From: Actinomycetes bacterium
Lineage (GTDB): Bacteria; Actinomycetota; Acidimicrobiia; Acidimicrobiales; JAKAOS01
Assembly (NCBI GenBank): GCA_021823165.1
Contig: JAKAOS010000004.1
Span: 1-43,139 of the forward strand
DNA length: 43,139 nucleotides
Direction of reading: 5' to 3'
Made by a program: the position numbers and the translations under genes
Notes under the pieces: generated by a model
What the model was told of the DNA's origin: nothing
Database searches by the model: none
The model's input: the letters and a program-made list of their open reading frames with translations, nothing else
Part shown: in pieces, positions 1-8,494 of the stretch
How positions within the stretch are numbered: the first letter of the stretch is position 1
Layout: the number at the start of each line of letters is the position of its first letter

Positions 1-501
1 TCCGATCTGAAAGTAAAGGGCCGCCTCGGGGCGCCGGCCCCGTACCAAGAGGATGCAGGGTATGGCGATAGGTGGGTCAAGCCGTGCGGGGGAGCCGTCG
101 TGACCTGGGTATCTGGAGAGGTGATCATGGAGGAAGTGGGACTGGCATTGCAAAGTACGCCGACCACAGGTTGTGTTTACAAAAACTCGTATCCGGCTCT
201 TGGTGGCACCGAAGGATCCTTTGGGGCACAGGCGTTGGGAGTGGCTGAGCCCCCGGTCCCAAGCCATGGTCGTGTGATCCATCCGGACTTGGTGAGCCGG
301 CCCGCGAAGCCATCCGCTGCGCGATCCCCCGGACTCTGCCAAATCGCCATGCCCGCCGGGAAACCAGCAAGCCTGGCGGCCTTGCGTGGCGAACCCGTGG
401 CATCCCAACCGGCCCGTGACTGCCGGGGAGGGTCCCTTGTTCCCTCTTTGCCAAGGGCGTTGTTTTTTCACAAGGTGGCTATGGAGAGGCTGGGGCTTTG
501 A
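1..501 (+). other. Open frame of unknown status upstream of the ABC ATPase
   Basis: Frame 1 is open from the window edge to a TGA at 499-501, and this stop overlaps the TTG start of the next gene by 4 bp (TTGA), an arrangement typical of coupled genes. The translation (ending LFFHKVAMERLGL) resembles no family I recognise, has little predicted structure, and its third codon positions look less GC-biased than those of the real genes nearby. It may be the tail of a gene beginning outside the window, or simply a long chance frame in GC-rich DNA. The overlapping minus-strand ORF (125-454) is no more convincing. I see no clear RNA gene or riboswitch here. Confidence 0.25.
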
Positions 502-1316
502 GTTCTCCCAGACAGGTTCTTGATGACGCGTTGAGCATGGAAGCGGCCGAGGTGCGCCGTTCCTCCCGCCTCGTGCTGGGTCCCATCGACTGGCGGGTCC
601 GCCGCGGTGAGCGGTGGGTGGTGCTGGGCCCCAACGGGGCGGGGAAGACGACCCTTGTGGAGCTGGCATCGGCCAGCCAGAGACCCAGCGCCGGGATCGT
701 GGAGATACTTGGTGGCCGCCTCGGCCGTGTCGATCTCCGGCAGTTGCGGGGCCGCCTCGGCTACGCGGGGCCGGCCGTGGCCAGGCGCCTTTATTCGGAT
801 ATGACTGCTCTGGAGGTGGTGACGAGCGGGGCGACGGCTTCGTATGCATCGTGGTGGGAGCGTCCCGATGAGGCTGCCGGCCTACGTGCCCGCGGGTTGC
901 TTGCCGAGGCCAACCTGGAGGGCCGGGAGGACCAGCGCTGGCTCACCCTCTCAGAAGGCCAACGCCAGCAGGTCTTGCTTTCCCGGGCCCTGGTCCGGGC
1001 CCCGGAGATCCTGGTGCTGGACGAACCGGGAACCGCTTTGGACCTCCATGCCAGAGAGACCCTCGTGGCCCGCCTGGGGAGCTTTGCCCATAGCTATCCC
1101 GAAATGGCCGTCATCATGGTGACCCATCACCTCGAAGACATCCCACCGGGGTTCTCCCATGCCCTGTTGCTGAATGCGGGCCGCGCCGTCTTCTCCGGCC
1201 CCATCCACGAAGCTCTCCGCCCCGATCCGTTGTCCAGGTGCTTCGGCCTGGATTTGGAAGTGAGGCTCCACAGGGGTCGCTGGAGCGCCGTTGCCGGAGA
1301 CACCTGGGCTCCCTGA
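498..1316 (+). CDS. ABC transporter ATP-binding protein (orphan, YlmA-like)
   Basis: This is a cytoplasmic nucleotide-binding subunit of an ABC system. The 272-residue translation has a Walker A motif GPNGAGKTT near residue 45, a signature segment LSEGQRQQVLLSRAL near residue 150 and a Walker B ILVLDEP followed by the H-loop segment MVTHH. The signature is LSEGQ rather than the commonest LSGGQ, which is a tolerated variant. The TTG start at 498 is in the track; an ATG at 537 is an alternative. No permease or binding protein adjoins it, so the substrate cannot be inferred. The single-domain organisation resembles YlmA-type stand-alone ATPases. It converges on the response regulator gene with a 44-bp gap. 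Confidence 0.85.
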   Translation: MSSPRQVLDDALSMEAAEVRRSSRLVLGPIDWRVRRGERWVVLGPNGAGKTTLVELASASQRPSAGIVEILGGRLGRVDLRQLRGRLGYAGPAVARRLYSDMTALEVVTSGATASYASWWERPDEAAGLRARGLLAEANLEGREDQRWLTLSEGQRQQVLLSRALVRAPEILVLDEPGTALDLHARETLVARLGSFAHSYPEMAVIMVTHHLEDIPPGFSHALLLNAGRAVFSGPIHEALRPDPLSRCFGLDLEVRLHRGRWSAVAGDTWAP

Positions 1317-1360
1317 AGCGTCTCGGCTGGCCGCCCCGAGCCACCGAGTCCGGCCGGATT

Positions 1361-2071
1361 TCAGCTGCGGGCGGTCTCGAATCGGTAGCCGAGGCCCCGG
1401 ATGGTGCTTATCAGCGTGGGCTTGGAGGGGTCTTCCTCGATCCGGGCTCGCAGCCGCTTGACGTGGACATCAAGGGTCTTGGTGTCCCCCACGTAGTGGG
1501 GACCCCAGATCCGGTCTATGAGCGTCTCCCGTGTAAGAACCCGGCCGGCGTTGGTGAGGAGCAGTTCCAACAGCTCAAACTCCTTTAGGGGTAGGCGCAC
1601 CTCGGTGCCGCGCACCATCACCTCGTGCCGTGCGGGATCGAGCCGCACTCCTGCCACCTCCAGTAGGCCCTGGGGCGGGGCGGCTGGCTGTTCCCCGTTC
1701 TGGGAACGCCGCATGACCGCTCGCATCCGGGCCACCAGCTCCCTCAGGCGGTAGGGCTTGGCGACGTAGTCGTCTGCCCCCACCTCGAGGCCCACGACGG
1801 TGTCGATCTCGGTGCCGCGAGCGGTGACCATGATGATGGGCACCGACGAACGGGCCCGGATCTGGCGGCAGACGTCGAGTCCCGAGATCTGTGGCAGCAT
1901 GACGTCGAGAAGTACGATGTCGGGCCGGACTGCGTCGAAACGCTCCAATGCCGTGGGCCCGTCGGCGGCCACTTCGACATCGAAGCCCTCCCGGCGCAGG
2001 CCGACGGATAGGGCGTCGGCTATTGACTCCTCGTCTTCGGCCACCAAGACCGACGGCCGGGACTTGCTCAT
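1361..2071 (-). CDS. OmpR/PhoB-family response regulator (RegX3/PhoP-like)
   Basis: A 236-residue transcription regulator with an N-terminal receiver and a C-terminal winged-helix DNA-binding domain. The receiver has the acidic pair (VAEDEE), the phospho-acceptor Asp in DIVLLDVMLP and the conserved Lys in YVAKPY. The output domain carries the OmpR-type segment LPLKEFELLELLLTNAGRVLTRETLIDRIWG and ends with the typical IRGLGYRF wing. Its ATG overlaps the stop of the upstream kinase by 4 bp (ATGA), so the two are co-translated partners. By family resemblance and pairing it looks like the actinobacterial phosphate-responsive RegX3/SenX3 type, but no pst or pho gene lies nearby to confirm the stimulus. 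Confidence 0.95.
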   Translation of the reverse strand: MSKSRPSVLVAEDEESIADALSVGLRREGFDVEVAADGPTALERFDAVRPDIVLLDVMLPQISGLDVCRQIRARSSVPIIMVTARGTEIDTVVGLEVGADDYVAKPYRLRELVARMRAVMRRSQNGEQPAAPPQGLLEVAGVRLDPARHEVMVRGTEVRLPLKEFELLELLLTNAGRVLTRETLIDRIWGPHYVGDTKTLDVHVKRLRARIEEDPSKPTLISTIRGLGYRFETARS

Positions 2072-3444
2072 TGCTCCGCAGAGGAGGCCGTAGCTACCGG
2101 GGTGAAACTCGGTGCTTGACAGGGGATCCGGATGGTGAAGGTGGATCCCTCGCCCTCGCGCGACTCCACCTCTACGGTCCCGCCATGATTGGCCGCCACG
2201 TGTCGCACGATAGCCAGGCCAAGCCCGGTCCCGCCAGTCTGTCTGCTGCGCGCCTGGTCGACGCGGTAGAAGCGCTCGAATATCCGGTCCAGATCCCGGG
2301 CGGGGATGCCTATGCCTTCGTCTTTCACGCTGAAGTGCGCCCAGGGTCCCTCCCGGCTGGCCCTGAGCACGACCTTCCCGCCGGGCTCGGAGTACTTGAC
2401 CGCGTTTTCCAACAGGTTGTTCATTGCCGAGACGAACTGGGGGCGGTCGACTACCACCTCGAAGTTCTCCGGGCCCTCGATGTGTTCGACGGTGATGTGT
2501 GCCGCCTCGGCCACAGAGCGGATCCGGTCCAGCACCTCACCAAGGATGGATGAGGCTGCGACCGCCTCCCGCCCCGGTGATTCCTCGGCTTCGATCCGGG
2601 AGAGATCCAAAAGGTCGCTTATCACCCTGGCTGCGCGCTCGGCCTCGAAATGCATGCGCCGGGCCAGGCGCTGGGTGACGGCCGGGTCATCCTCTGAGGC
2701 GAGGGTTTCGGCCAGGAGTGCCAAACCCGCAATGGGGGTCTTCAGTTCGTGGCTCACGTTCGCCACGAAGTCACGCCTTATCGAATCGACCCGCCGCCGC
2801 TCGGAGATGTCTTCGAATACCGCCACCACCCCGAGGGAGTCCCGGCCGTCATCCAGGGGGGCCGAACGAATGACCAGGGTCCGCCTCGGTGGTCCGTAGA
2901 GTTCCAGGGTCCGCTCGGTTGGCTGGGTGGTGCCCAGGATCTCCCCGATCGCACGAGCCGCCACCAGGTCCGAGTGGTGGCCGCCCAGAAGTCGCTCGGC
3001 GACGGTGTTGCGGTAGATGTCGTCGCCGTTTTCATCGTGGATGACGACCCCCTGGCGCAAAGCGTCGAGGGAACGGCGAAATCTCGTCGCCTCGCAAAGG
3101 CTGCGCCCCACCGCAGCCACCGCCGCTCCGGCCAGATGTTCGATCCGGCCTACCAGCGCCTCCCCGCGCAGTTCTTTGAGGTCACGCCCTTTGGTGCCAT
3201 CGCCATCACCGCCACCGCTTCCCTCACCGGCGGTCCCGTCCTCCGCCCCCGGTCTCCAGGTGGCGACGATCCTCTCCGCTTCGGTCTGAGCGAAGCTGAG
3301 GCGTTCTGCGATGTTCACCAGCCGTTGTCGCTGGCCACGGCGCGCACTCCAACGGCCCAGCCAGATCGCCAATAGCACCGCCAGTGCCACCGCCGCCCCG
3401 GCTATGGCCCAGTCCGGCCAGGGCAAAGTTGGGAAGGTGATCAC
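2068..3444 (-). CDS. Sensor histidine kinase with one TM segment and a PAS-like domain (SenX3/PhoR-like)
   Basis: Membrane-anchored sensor kinase, cognate partner of the regulator overlapping its 3' end. I prefer the GTG start at 3444 (458 aa, VITFPTLPW...) over the track's 3537 start because GAGGAGG sits 6 nt upstream. One transmembrane helix follows at about residues 10-30, then a coiled linker, a PAS-like segment (LRQGVVIHDENGDDIYRN), the HisKA H-box DFVANVSHELKTPIAG, and the ATPase N-box (NNLLENAVKYS), G1 (DEGIGIP) and G2 (GGTGLGLAIV). There is no sizeable extracellular sensor, as in SenX3/PhoR kinases that sense through transporter contacts. That signalling mode is inference. Confidence 0.93.
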   Translation of the reverse strand: MITFPTLPWPDWAIAGAAVALAVLLAIWLGRWSARRGQRQRLVNIAERLSFAQTEAERIVATWRPGAEDGTAGEGSGGGDGDGTKGRDLKELRGEALVGRIEHLAGAAVAAVGRSLCEATRFRRSLDALRQGVVIHDENGDDIYRNTVAERLLGGHHSDLVAARAIGEILGTTQPTERTLELYGPPRRTLVIRSAPLDDGRDSLGVVAVFEDISERRRVDSIRRDFVANVSHELKTPIAGLALLAETLASEDDPAVTQRLARRMHFEAERAARVISDLLDLSRIEAEESPGREAVAASSILGEVLDRIRSVAEAAHITVEHIEGPENFEVVVDRPQFVSAMNNLLENAVKYSEPGGKVVLRASREGPWAHFSVKDEGIGIPARDLDRIFERFYRVDQARSRQTGGTGLGLAIVRHVAANHGGTVEVESREGEGSTFTIRIPCQAPSFTPVATASSAEQ

Positions 3445-3617
3445 CGCTGGCCTCCTCGAATGTGCCGATGGTCGGGGTCCAAGAGCAAGCCGGCAAGGGC
3501 CGCGGCACACTCCTGCCGCAAAGCGCAGTGCCACCAAGAGCGTAGGGTCACGACAAACAGCCTACGCCCGGCTCATCCTCCCGATGGCGACCAATGAGGC
3601 ACAGCGCGCCCGTTGGG

Positions 3618-4184
3618 TTATCGATGGGCCAAAAGCGACGCGGTTACACCCAGGACATCTCTGACGTAGGTCCGGGAGTGGTCGTAGGCAAATATGGCAT
3701 CTGCCAGGGATGCCGTCCGGCCGGCACCGTTTGCGCACAGGTCCCGGGCCGCCGCGTAGATGGCATCTGGGGGGTTGTAGGGGGAGGGAGGGGACTGTCC
3801 TCCGCTGGGAACCGGGTTGGCGTATTGGGCAAAGGTGGCGGGTTCGAACTGCATCGGGCCCTCCGCCCCAGCGAAGTTGGACCCGCTGTGCACACCGGCC
3901 ATCCCCGACTGGCCATTGGAGGACTCGATGGTCCCAATCGCGCCGAGCACCTGCCAGCGCAGTCCTGGGCAGGTGGCCGCCGCAGACCTGTAGAGGGCGG
4001 CATATGCCGAGGGGATCGGAGATGGGGAGGGGACGCTTCCAACCCGGCCCGGATACTGCTGGCCGCCCGGCACCGGGATAGCGGTGGCATCCAGGATCCA
4101 CAGCACACCCAACAGCGAAGCACCTCCCCATAAAGCGGTCGCGATGACGACGGCCAGGGCAAGGAGAATCAGTGGCTTCTTCAT
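3618..4184 (-). CDS. Lytic-transglycosylase-like cell-wall hydrolase
   Basis: A 188-residue secreted or anchored protein with an N-terminal signal/TM segment (about residues 4-31) and a lysozyme-fold SLT-like domain. Likely catalytic Glu is E87 in LGAIGTIESSNG, and GPMQFEPATF is the family's second conserved block. Such enzymes open peptidoglycan locally and commonly accompany type IV secretion operons (VirB1 role). It is transcribed away from the pilin-like gene at 4324, with about 140 bp between them that probably holds divergent promoters. The proline/serine-rich linker after the TM segment would place the domain outside the membrane. Assignment to the T4SS rests on position. Confidence 0.8.
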   Translation of the reverse strand: MKKPLILLALAVVIATALWGGASLLGVLWILDATAIPVPGGQQYPGRVGSVPSPSPIPSAYAALYRSAAATCPGLRWQVLGAIGTIESSNGQSGMAGVHSGSNFAGAEGPMQFEPATFAQYANPVPSGGQSPPSPYNPPDAIYAAARDLCANGAGRTASLADAIFAYDHSRTYVRDVLGVTASLLAHR

Positions 4185-4323
4185 GGCGACAGATTATAGA
4201 AACAAATGAGATAGCATCAAAGTGCAGAGATCGACTAGGGTGTTGTCTGCAACGGGAGATGGCTGGTCGGCAAGGAGGACGCTTGATGACTCACGAAGTG
4301 ACCGAGGGTGGGAGTGAGGAGCC

Positions 4324-4602
4324 ATGATGATGGCCGTTTCGATGGCCCCGGCGATCGGTGATCTGCCCGGGTCGGCCGTGCTGCAAAATCTCGTGAATGG
4401 GATCGCCGCCTGGGCTCTTTTGTTCTGCCTGGTCGGGATACTGGTTGGGGCCGCAACATGGGCCCTGGGGTCGCATTCGCAGAACTATCAGCACTCATAT
4501 GCCGGGCGGAAGGCGGTGCTGGTATCTGCGATGGCTGCCCTGGCGATCGGTGCCGCCCCCGCTCTGATCAACTTCTTTTTCGCCGCCGGGCGTTCGGCAT
4601 GA
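4324..4602 (+). CDS. VirB2-like small membrane protein (T4SS pilin/channel subunit)
   Basis: A 92-residue protein with two hydrophobic helices (about residues 25-48 and 66-88) separated by a short polar loop (SHSQNYQHSYAGRK), the topology of VirB2/TrbC-type pilins and of small membrane proteins that start actinobacterial conjugation clusters. It has no obvious cleavable signal peptide. It is the first gene of a run of five co-directional genes with short gaps or overlaps. GGAGTGAGGAGCC precedes the ATG at 4324. Function is assigned from topology and position only, since such short proteins carry little sequence signal. Confidence 0.6.
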   Translation: MMMAVSMAPAIGDLPGSAVLQNLVNGIAAWALLFCLVGILVGAATWALGSHSQNYQHSYAGRKAVLVSAMAALAIGAAPALINFFFAAGRSA

Positions 4603-4621
4603 CGGGCGTGGTCCGGCCGGC

Positions 4622-5830
4622 ATGACGGCGCACGCCCTGACTGCCCCCGTCGCCTCCGAGGTGGTGAGGGTGGTGACCACCGCCCTGGTGGGGGCTTTGG
4701 CCACCGCGCTTGGATGGCTGATGCACCAGTTGTCCGCTCTCCTGGCTGCGAGCAGCGGTCCCCAGCTCAATGCCGGGTGGTTCACCGCCCGGTTGGCCAC
4801 CATGAAAGAGGTCGCGGTCTCGGCGGTGCTCCCCCTGCTCTTGGTCTCCATTGGCCAGGCCGTCTGGCGCCAGGACGGTGCCGGGGTGCTCCGTGCCGTG
4901 GGGGTGCAGCTTCCTCTTGCCGCGCTGGGGACGCTTGTGCTCCAGGCGGTGGCGCAGGCCCTGAGCAACGTCGTAGACACCGCCAGCAACTTCGTCAGCG
5001 CCCAGGCGGGCTTCGATCCACACAACCTTTCGCATGTCCTTATGGCAAGTGGGCTTTCCGGGGCGCTCCCTCCTTATGTCGCTCTGCTGCTCGGCATCCT
5101 CAGCGTGGTGGCGGTTGTCCTTTTGTGGTTGGAGATGCTGTGCCGCTCGGGTGCCATCTCGGCGGTGACGCTGTTCATGCCGCTCGCCCTGGCGGGCCTC
5201 GTGTGGCCGGTCACCGCGGTATGGGCCCGCCGTCTCGTCGAGGTCCTGGCTGCACTCATCGTCTCCAAGCTTGCCATTGTGGCGGCGCTTTCGGCGGGGT
5301 CCTTTGCGCTGACCTCGTCGGCGTCTGGGGCCCGAGCCGGCCAGGTGGGGGGCGGTGTGGCCCTCATGGCGATGGCGGCTCTCGCCCCTTTTGCAATCCT
5401 GAGGATGATCCCGATGCTCGAGGGAGCGGCCGGCCTGGAAGGCGTAGCCAGGACCATGGCGACCAGGGTCGCTGACAAGAGGTTCTGGTTGGACCGGGGT
5501 GACCTGGTAGGCGTGGAGGACCTGACCACACCGGCATACGAACCTCCCATGGCAGAAGGGGAGGAGGCCCCCGAATCCTTCAAGCAGGCATGGGCTTCTG
5601 CCGCCGCCCATGCCGAAAACAACGGCAGCCGACCGGACTCCCAACAGGCGGATGGGGCTGCCGGCGAAGGCCCGGGCCATGGCGGTTATCCACCACCTAC
5701 CCCCGGCGGCCCGACCCCCGGCGGCCCGACCCCCGGTTGGCCGTCGCCGGGGGAGTTGTTCCCCACCGGAGACGACGAAGCTCTCCCCGAAGGCTGGAGC
5801 GAAACCGAGTGGGAGGGCGAGGGTGGCTGA
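4622..5830 (+). CDS. VirB6/TrbL-like polytopic membrane protein
   Basis: A 402-residue protein whose first ~290 residues contain several hydrophobic helices (for example VALLLGILSVVAVVLLWLEMLC, AVTLFMPLALAGLVWPVTAVW and LIVSKLAIVAALSAGSF), followed by a ~110-residue hydrophilic, proline/glycine-rich cytoplasmic tail. This matches TrbL/VirB6-type inner-membrane channel components of actinobacterial T4SS clusters. The tail has an acidic end (EGWSETEWEGEGG) and a short tandem repeat. The next gene begins at a GTG (5823) inside its last codons, implying translational coupling. Confidence 0.75.
   Translation: MTAHALTAPVASEVVRVVTTALVGALATALGWLMHQLSALLAASSGPQLNAGWFTARLATMKEVAVSAVLPLLLVSIGQAVWRQDGAGVLRAVGVQLPLAALGTLVLQAVAQALSNVVDTASNFVSAQAGFDPHNLSHVLMASGLSGALPPYVALLLGILSVVAVVLLWLEMLCRSGAISAVTLFMPLALAGLVWPVTAVWARRLVEVLAALIVSKLAIVAALSAGSFALTSSASGARAGQVGGGVALMAMAALAPFAILRMIPMLEGAAGLEGVARTMATRVADKRFWLDRGDLVGVEDLTTPAYEPPMAEGEEAPESFKQAWASAAAHAENNGSRPDSQQADGAAGEGPGHGGYPPPTPGGPTPGGPTPGWPSPGELFPTGDDEALPEGWSETEWEGEGG
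5699..5743 (+). repeat. 15-bp tandem repeat, three units
   Basis: The unit ACCCCCGGCGGCCCG occurs twice exactly and once degenerately (ACCCCCGGTTGGCCG), encoding the TPGGP-type repeats in the hydrophilic tail of the VirB6-like protein. The unit length is a multiple of three, so copy-number changes would preserve the frame. Confidence 0.9.
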
Positions 5831-7259
5831 CAGGCGCTACCGCTTCGGACCCAGGGACACCAGGGGCATGGTGGCGGGCTGGAGCGCCCAGCAGTTGCTG
5901 GCCGTGCTCCTCGGCATGTCCTGTGCAGTCCTGGCGGCCAGGTCCCTCCCTCAGGGTGTCGGGCTGTTCGTGGCGGTTGCCATCGCGATGATGTCCCTGG
6001 CGCTTCCCAAGTGGTCCTTTTCCGGCCGCAGCGCGGGGGAGTGGTGCTCTGTGGCGATCGCTTGGCAACTCAAGCGGATTCTGTCTCCCCGGCGGCCCGC
6101 AGGGGCCTTGTGTGCCGCCACTGTCTTTGAGGGCGGCCGCTTGTCTAAAGGGCCCATGCCCGGCAGGGCCACCGGAGCGCTGGCCGGGCTTTCGGTGTCT
6201 GAGGTCTGCTTTGGTGGCCGCCGCCTGGGCATGGTCTGGGATTCTTCAGGGGGACGACTGACCGCCGTGATTGCCCTGGCCTCGTCGCCTGCGCTGCTGG
6301 GAGAGCGGGCCGATCGGTCCCGGCTGGCCGATGCCTGGGCCGCGACGCTCGCCTCCGCTGCTGGGGAGGGAAGCAAAATGGCACGTCTGCAGTGGATACA
6401 ACGAGCGATGCCGGCGTCACTCTGGCGATTCGAGCCCGAAGGGGCGGTCCAGGGCCCCGCCCTCTCCTCCTACCTAACCCTGCTTGCCGAGGAGGAGCAA
6501 GTGGGATGGACCCAGGAGGTGTTCTTGGCCGTTTCTGTGGCATCGGGGCGCGGCGGCACCGAGAGGGCCGCCCGAGACCTGGCCGATGAGGCGGGTCGTC
6601 TCGGCACCGAACTGCAACGAGCGGGGATCATGGTGCTGGGGTCTCTGTCGGGTCCAGCGGTGGCGCAGATGCTCAGGAGATCCTTTGACACCTCCCACCG
6701 GCTGCGAAAGGAGCCGGGTGAGGACCTTTCCCCCGATGGAGGGGGAGGGGGGAGCCCTTGGCCCACCGCGATCAGAGAGCATTGGAATGCCTGTCAGGCC
6801 GATGGGACCTGGCACGCGCAGTACTTCGTGGCCGAGTGGCCCCGGACCGAGGTGGGGCCGGACTTCTTGGCACCGCTGTTGTGCGCGGATGTCCGCCGGT
6901 CGATGTCGGTAGTGCTGGAGCCGATAAAGCCAAGCCGTGCGGCCCGCCAGGCCGAGAGGGCCCGAACTGCAGAGGTTGCCGAGGCCCGACTCGCCTCCAG
7001 GGGTGGGTTTCTCACAAGCGAGCGGCGGCGCAGGGAGGCCTTCGAGGCCGGGGAAAAGGCCCGCGAACTGGCGGCGGGCCATTCCGAATACCGCTTTGCG
7101 GCTTATGTGACGGTGACGGCAGACGACCGGGCCGGCCTGGAGGTGGCCGCGAGGAGCATCGAGGGGGCCGCTCGCCAAGTGGGAGTAGATCTCCGCCGAA
7201 TCTACGGCCAGTGTGCTCGAGCGCTTGGCTATGCACTTCCCTGCGCCAGGGGCCTGTAG
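5823..7259 (+). CDS. SCO6880-type T4SS protein (PrgI-like membrane part plus VirB4 N-terminal domain)
   Basis: The track ORF begins at 5610, but I take the GTG at 5823 (478 aa, starting VADRRYRFGPRDTRG), which has GGGAGGGCGAG just upstream and overlaps the previous stop by 8 bp. Two closely spaced hydrophobic helices (about residues 20-60) form a PrgI/VirB3-like unit. The rest is soluble and resembles the N-terminal half of VirB4 ATPases: its end (YVTVTADDRAGLEVAARSIEGAARQVGVDLR) reads like the segment just before the VirB4 ATPase domain. The next gene supplies that ATPase domain. Proteins of this type (named after Streptomyces SCO6880) are usual in actinobacterial conjugation clusters. Confidence 0.78.
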   Translation: MADRRYRFGPRDTRGMVAGWSAQQLLAVLLGMSCAVLAARSLPQGVGLFVAVAIAMMSLALPKWSFSGRSAGEWCSVAIAWQLKRILSPRRPAGALCAATVFEGGRLSKGPMPGRATGALAGLSVSEVCFGGRRLGMVWDSSGGRLTAVIALASSPALLGERADRSRLADAWAATLASAAGEGSKMARLQWIQRAMPASLWRFEPEGAVQGPALSSYLTLLAEEEQVGWTQEVFLAVSVASGRGGTERAARDLADEAGRLGTELQRAGIMVLGSLSGPAVAQMLRRSFDTSHRLRKEPGEDLSPDGGGGGSPWPTAIREHWNACQADGTWHAQYFVAEWPRTEVGPDFLAPLLCADVRRSMSVVLEPIKPSRAARQAERARTAEVAEARLASRGGFLTSERRRREAFEAGEKARELAAGHSEYRFAAYVTVTADDRAGLEVAARSIEGAARQVGVDLRRIYGQCARALGYALPCARGL

Positions 7260-7261
7260 CT

Positions 7262-8494
7262 GTGTTGGGAGGATCCCGCCCGCACCGGGCGACCACGGCC
7301 CGGCTGGCGGCACTGCACCCCCTGGCCGGCAGTTCCCCACTGGCGGTCCGATCCACCTACATCGGCCGAGACCTGTTCGGTGCCAGCTTCGGCTTCGACC
7401 CCTTCGCTCTCTATGCGGCGGGGTTGTTATCCAATCCCAACGTGGTGGTGGCGGGCCAGATCGGCCGGGGCAAGTCCTCTCTCATCAAGTCCTTCCTGTG
7501 GCGCCAGGCCTCCCTCGGCCGCGGTGCGTGGGTGATCGACCCCAAGGGCGAGTACTCGGCCTTGGCGGACGCAGCCGGGTGCCGGTGTGTGCGCCTGGGA
7601 TCGGATGAGAGCGCTTCGATCAATCTGTTGGAGCCAGCTTCGGGTGGGGCAGAGGAGATTCCGCTTGCCGTCTCGGCGGTGGCTCATCTGGCAGAGGCCG
7701 CCATGAAGCGCGACCTGCGCCCGACGGAGCGGGCCGCATTGGAAATTGCCGTTGGAAGAACGGCACGGGGGAGAAACCCAGGCCTTTCTGCGCTGAGCGC
7801 GGCCCTTCTTTCACCCTTGGCCGAGGACGCCGAGGGTGCGGGCACGGATCCGGCCGGTCTGGCCAGAGACGGTCGGGAACTGGCCCTGCAGATCCGGATG
7901 CTGGCTTCAGGGGAGATTGGTCGGGTTCTCGAGGCCCCGGCGGGCAAAAGCCTGGATCTGGGGGCCCGACTGGTGGTCCTAGACCTCTCGGCCCTGCATG
8001 GCACGGAGCATTTGGGCCTGGTCATGGGGGCCCTTTTGGCCTGGATGGGGGCTCGCCAGCGCCACATGGCACCCATGAAGCGCTATGTGGTCCTGGACGA
8101 GGCGTGGGCGGTGTTGTCGGAGCCGGCCGTTGCCCGCTGGGCGCAGGTCAGCTGGAAGCTTGCCCGCGCCTATGGCGTTTCCAACATCGCGGTGGTGCAC
8201 AGGATGTCCGACCTGGCCTCGGTCGGCCAACCCGCCTCGGTGCAGAACGCCTGGGCGAAGGGCTTGCTGTCGGACTCCGAGACCCGAGTCGTCTTTGCTC
8301 AATCCCCCGGTGAGGCGGAGGCCTCCCGCTCGCTGCTGGGGATAGGGGTCAACGAGGCGGCTCTGCTGCCCTCCCTCGGATCCGGTGTGGCGCTCTGGAA
8401 GCTCGGGACCCGCTCCTTTTTGGTCCGCCACCGGCTGGGGACCAAGGAAGCCGCCCTGGTCGATACCGACCAGGCCATGAGGGGATGGCCATGA
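7262..8494 (+). CDS. VirB4-like ATPase (C-terminal motor domain as a separate gene)
   Basis: The energising ATPase of the T4SS. I choose the GTG at 7262, two bases after the upstream stop, giving 410 residues. The N-terminus (HRATTARLAALHPL) and the block IGRDLFGASFGFDPF match the start of the VirB4 motor domain. Walker A is GQIGRGKSS, followed by WVIDPKGEYSALA; Walker B is YVVLDEAW, followed by a conserved block RAYGVSNIAVVHRMSDL. At ~410 aa it is far shorter than classical VirB4 (~800 aa) because the N-terminal half is encoded by the preceding gene. Its 3' end overlaps the coupling-protein gene by 10 bp. Confidence 0.85.
   Translation: MLGGSRPHRATTARLAALHPLAGSSPLAVRSTYIGRDLFGASFGFDPFALYAAGLLSNPNVVVAGQIGRGKSSLIKSFLWRQASLGRGAWVIDPKGEYSALADAAGCRCVRLGSDESASINLLEPASGGAEEIPLAVSAVAHLAEAAMKRDLRPTERAALEIAVGRTARGRNPGLSALSAALLSPLAEDAEGAGTDPAGLARDGRELALQIRMLASGEIGRVLEAPAGKSLDLGARLVVLDLSALHGTEHLGLVMGALLAWMGARQRHMAPMKRYVVLDEAWAVLSEPAVARWAQVSWKLARAYGVSNIAVVHRMSDLASVGQPASVQNAWAKGLLSDSETRVVFAQSPGEAEASRSLLGIGVNEAALLPSLGSGVALWKLGTRSFLVRHRLGTKEAALVDTDQAMRGWP

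Noticed and set aside
4568-5680. 370-aa minus-strand ORF opposite the VirB6-like gene
   Set aside because: Low-complexity, Gly/Arg/His-rich shadow of a membrane protein gene.
6758-7261. N-terminal extension of the VirB4-like ORF in the track
   Set aside because: It overlaps the SCO6880-like gene in another frame and has no VirB4 features; homology starts after the GTG at 7262.
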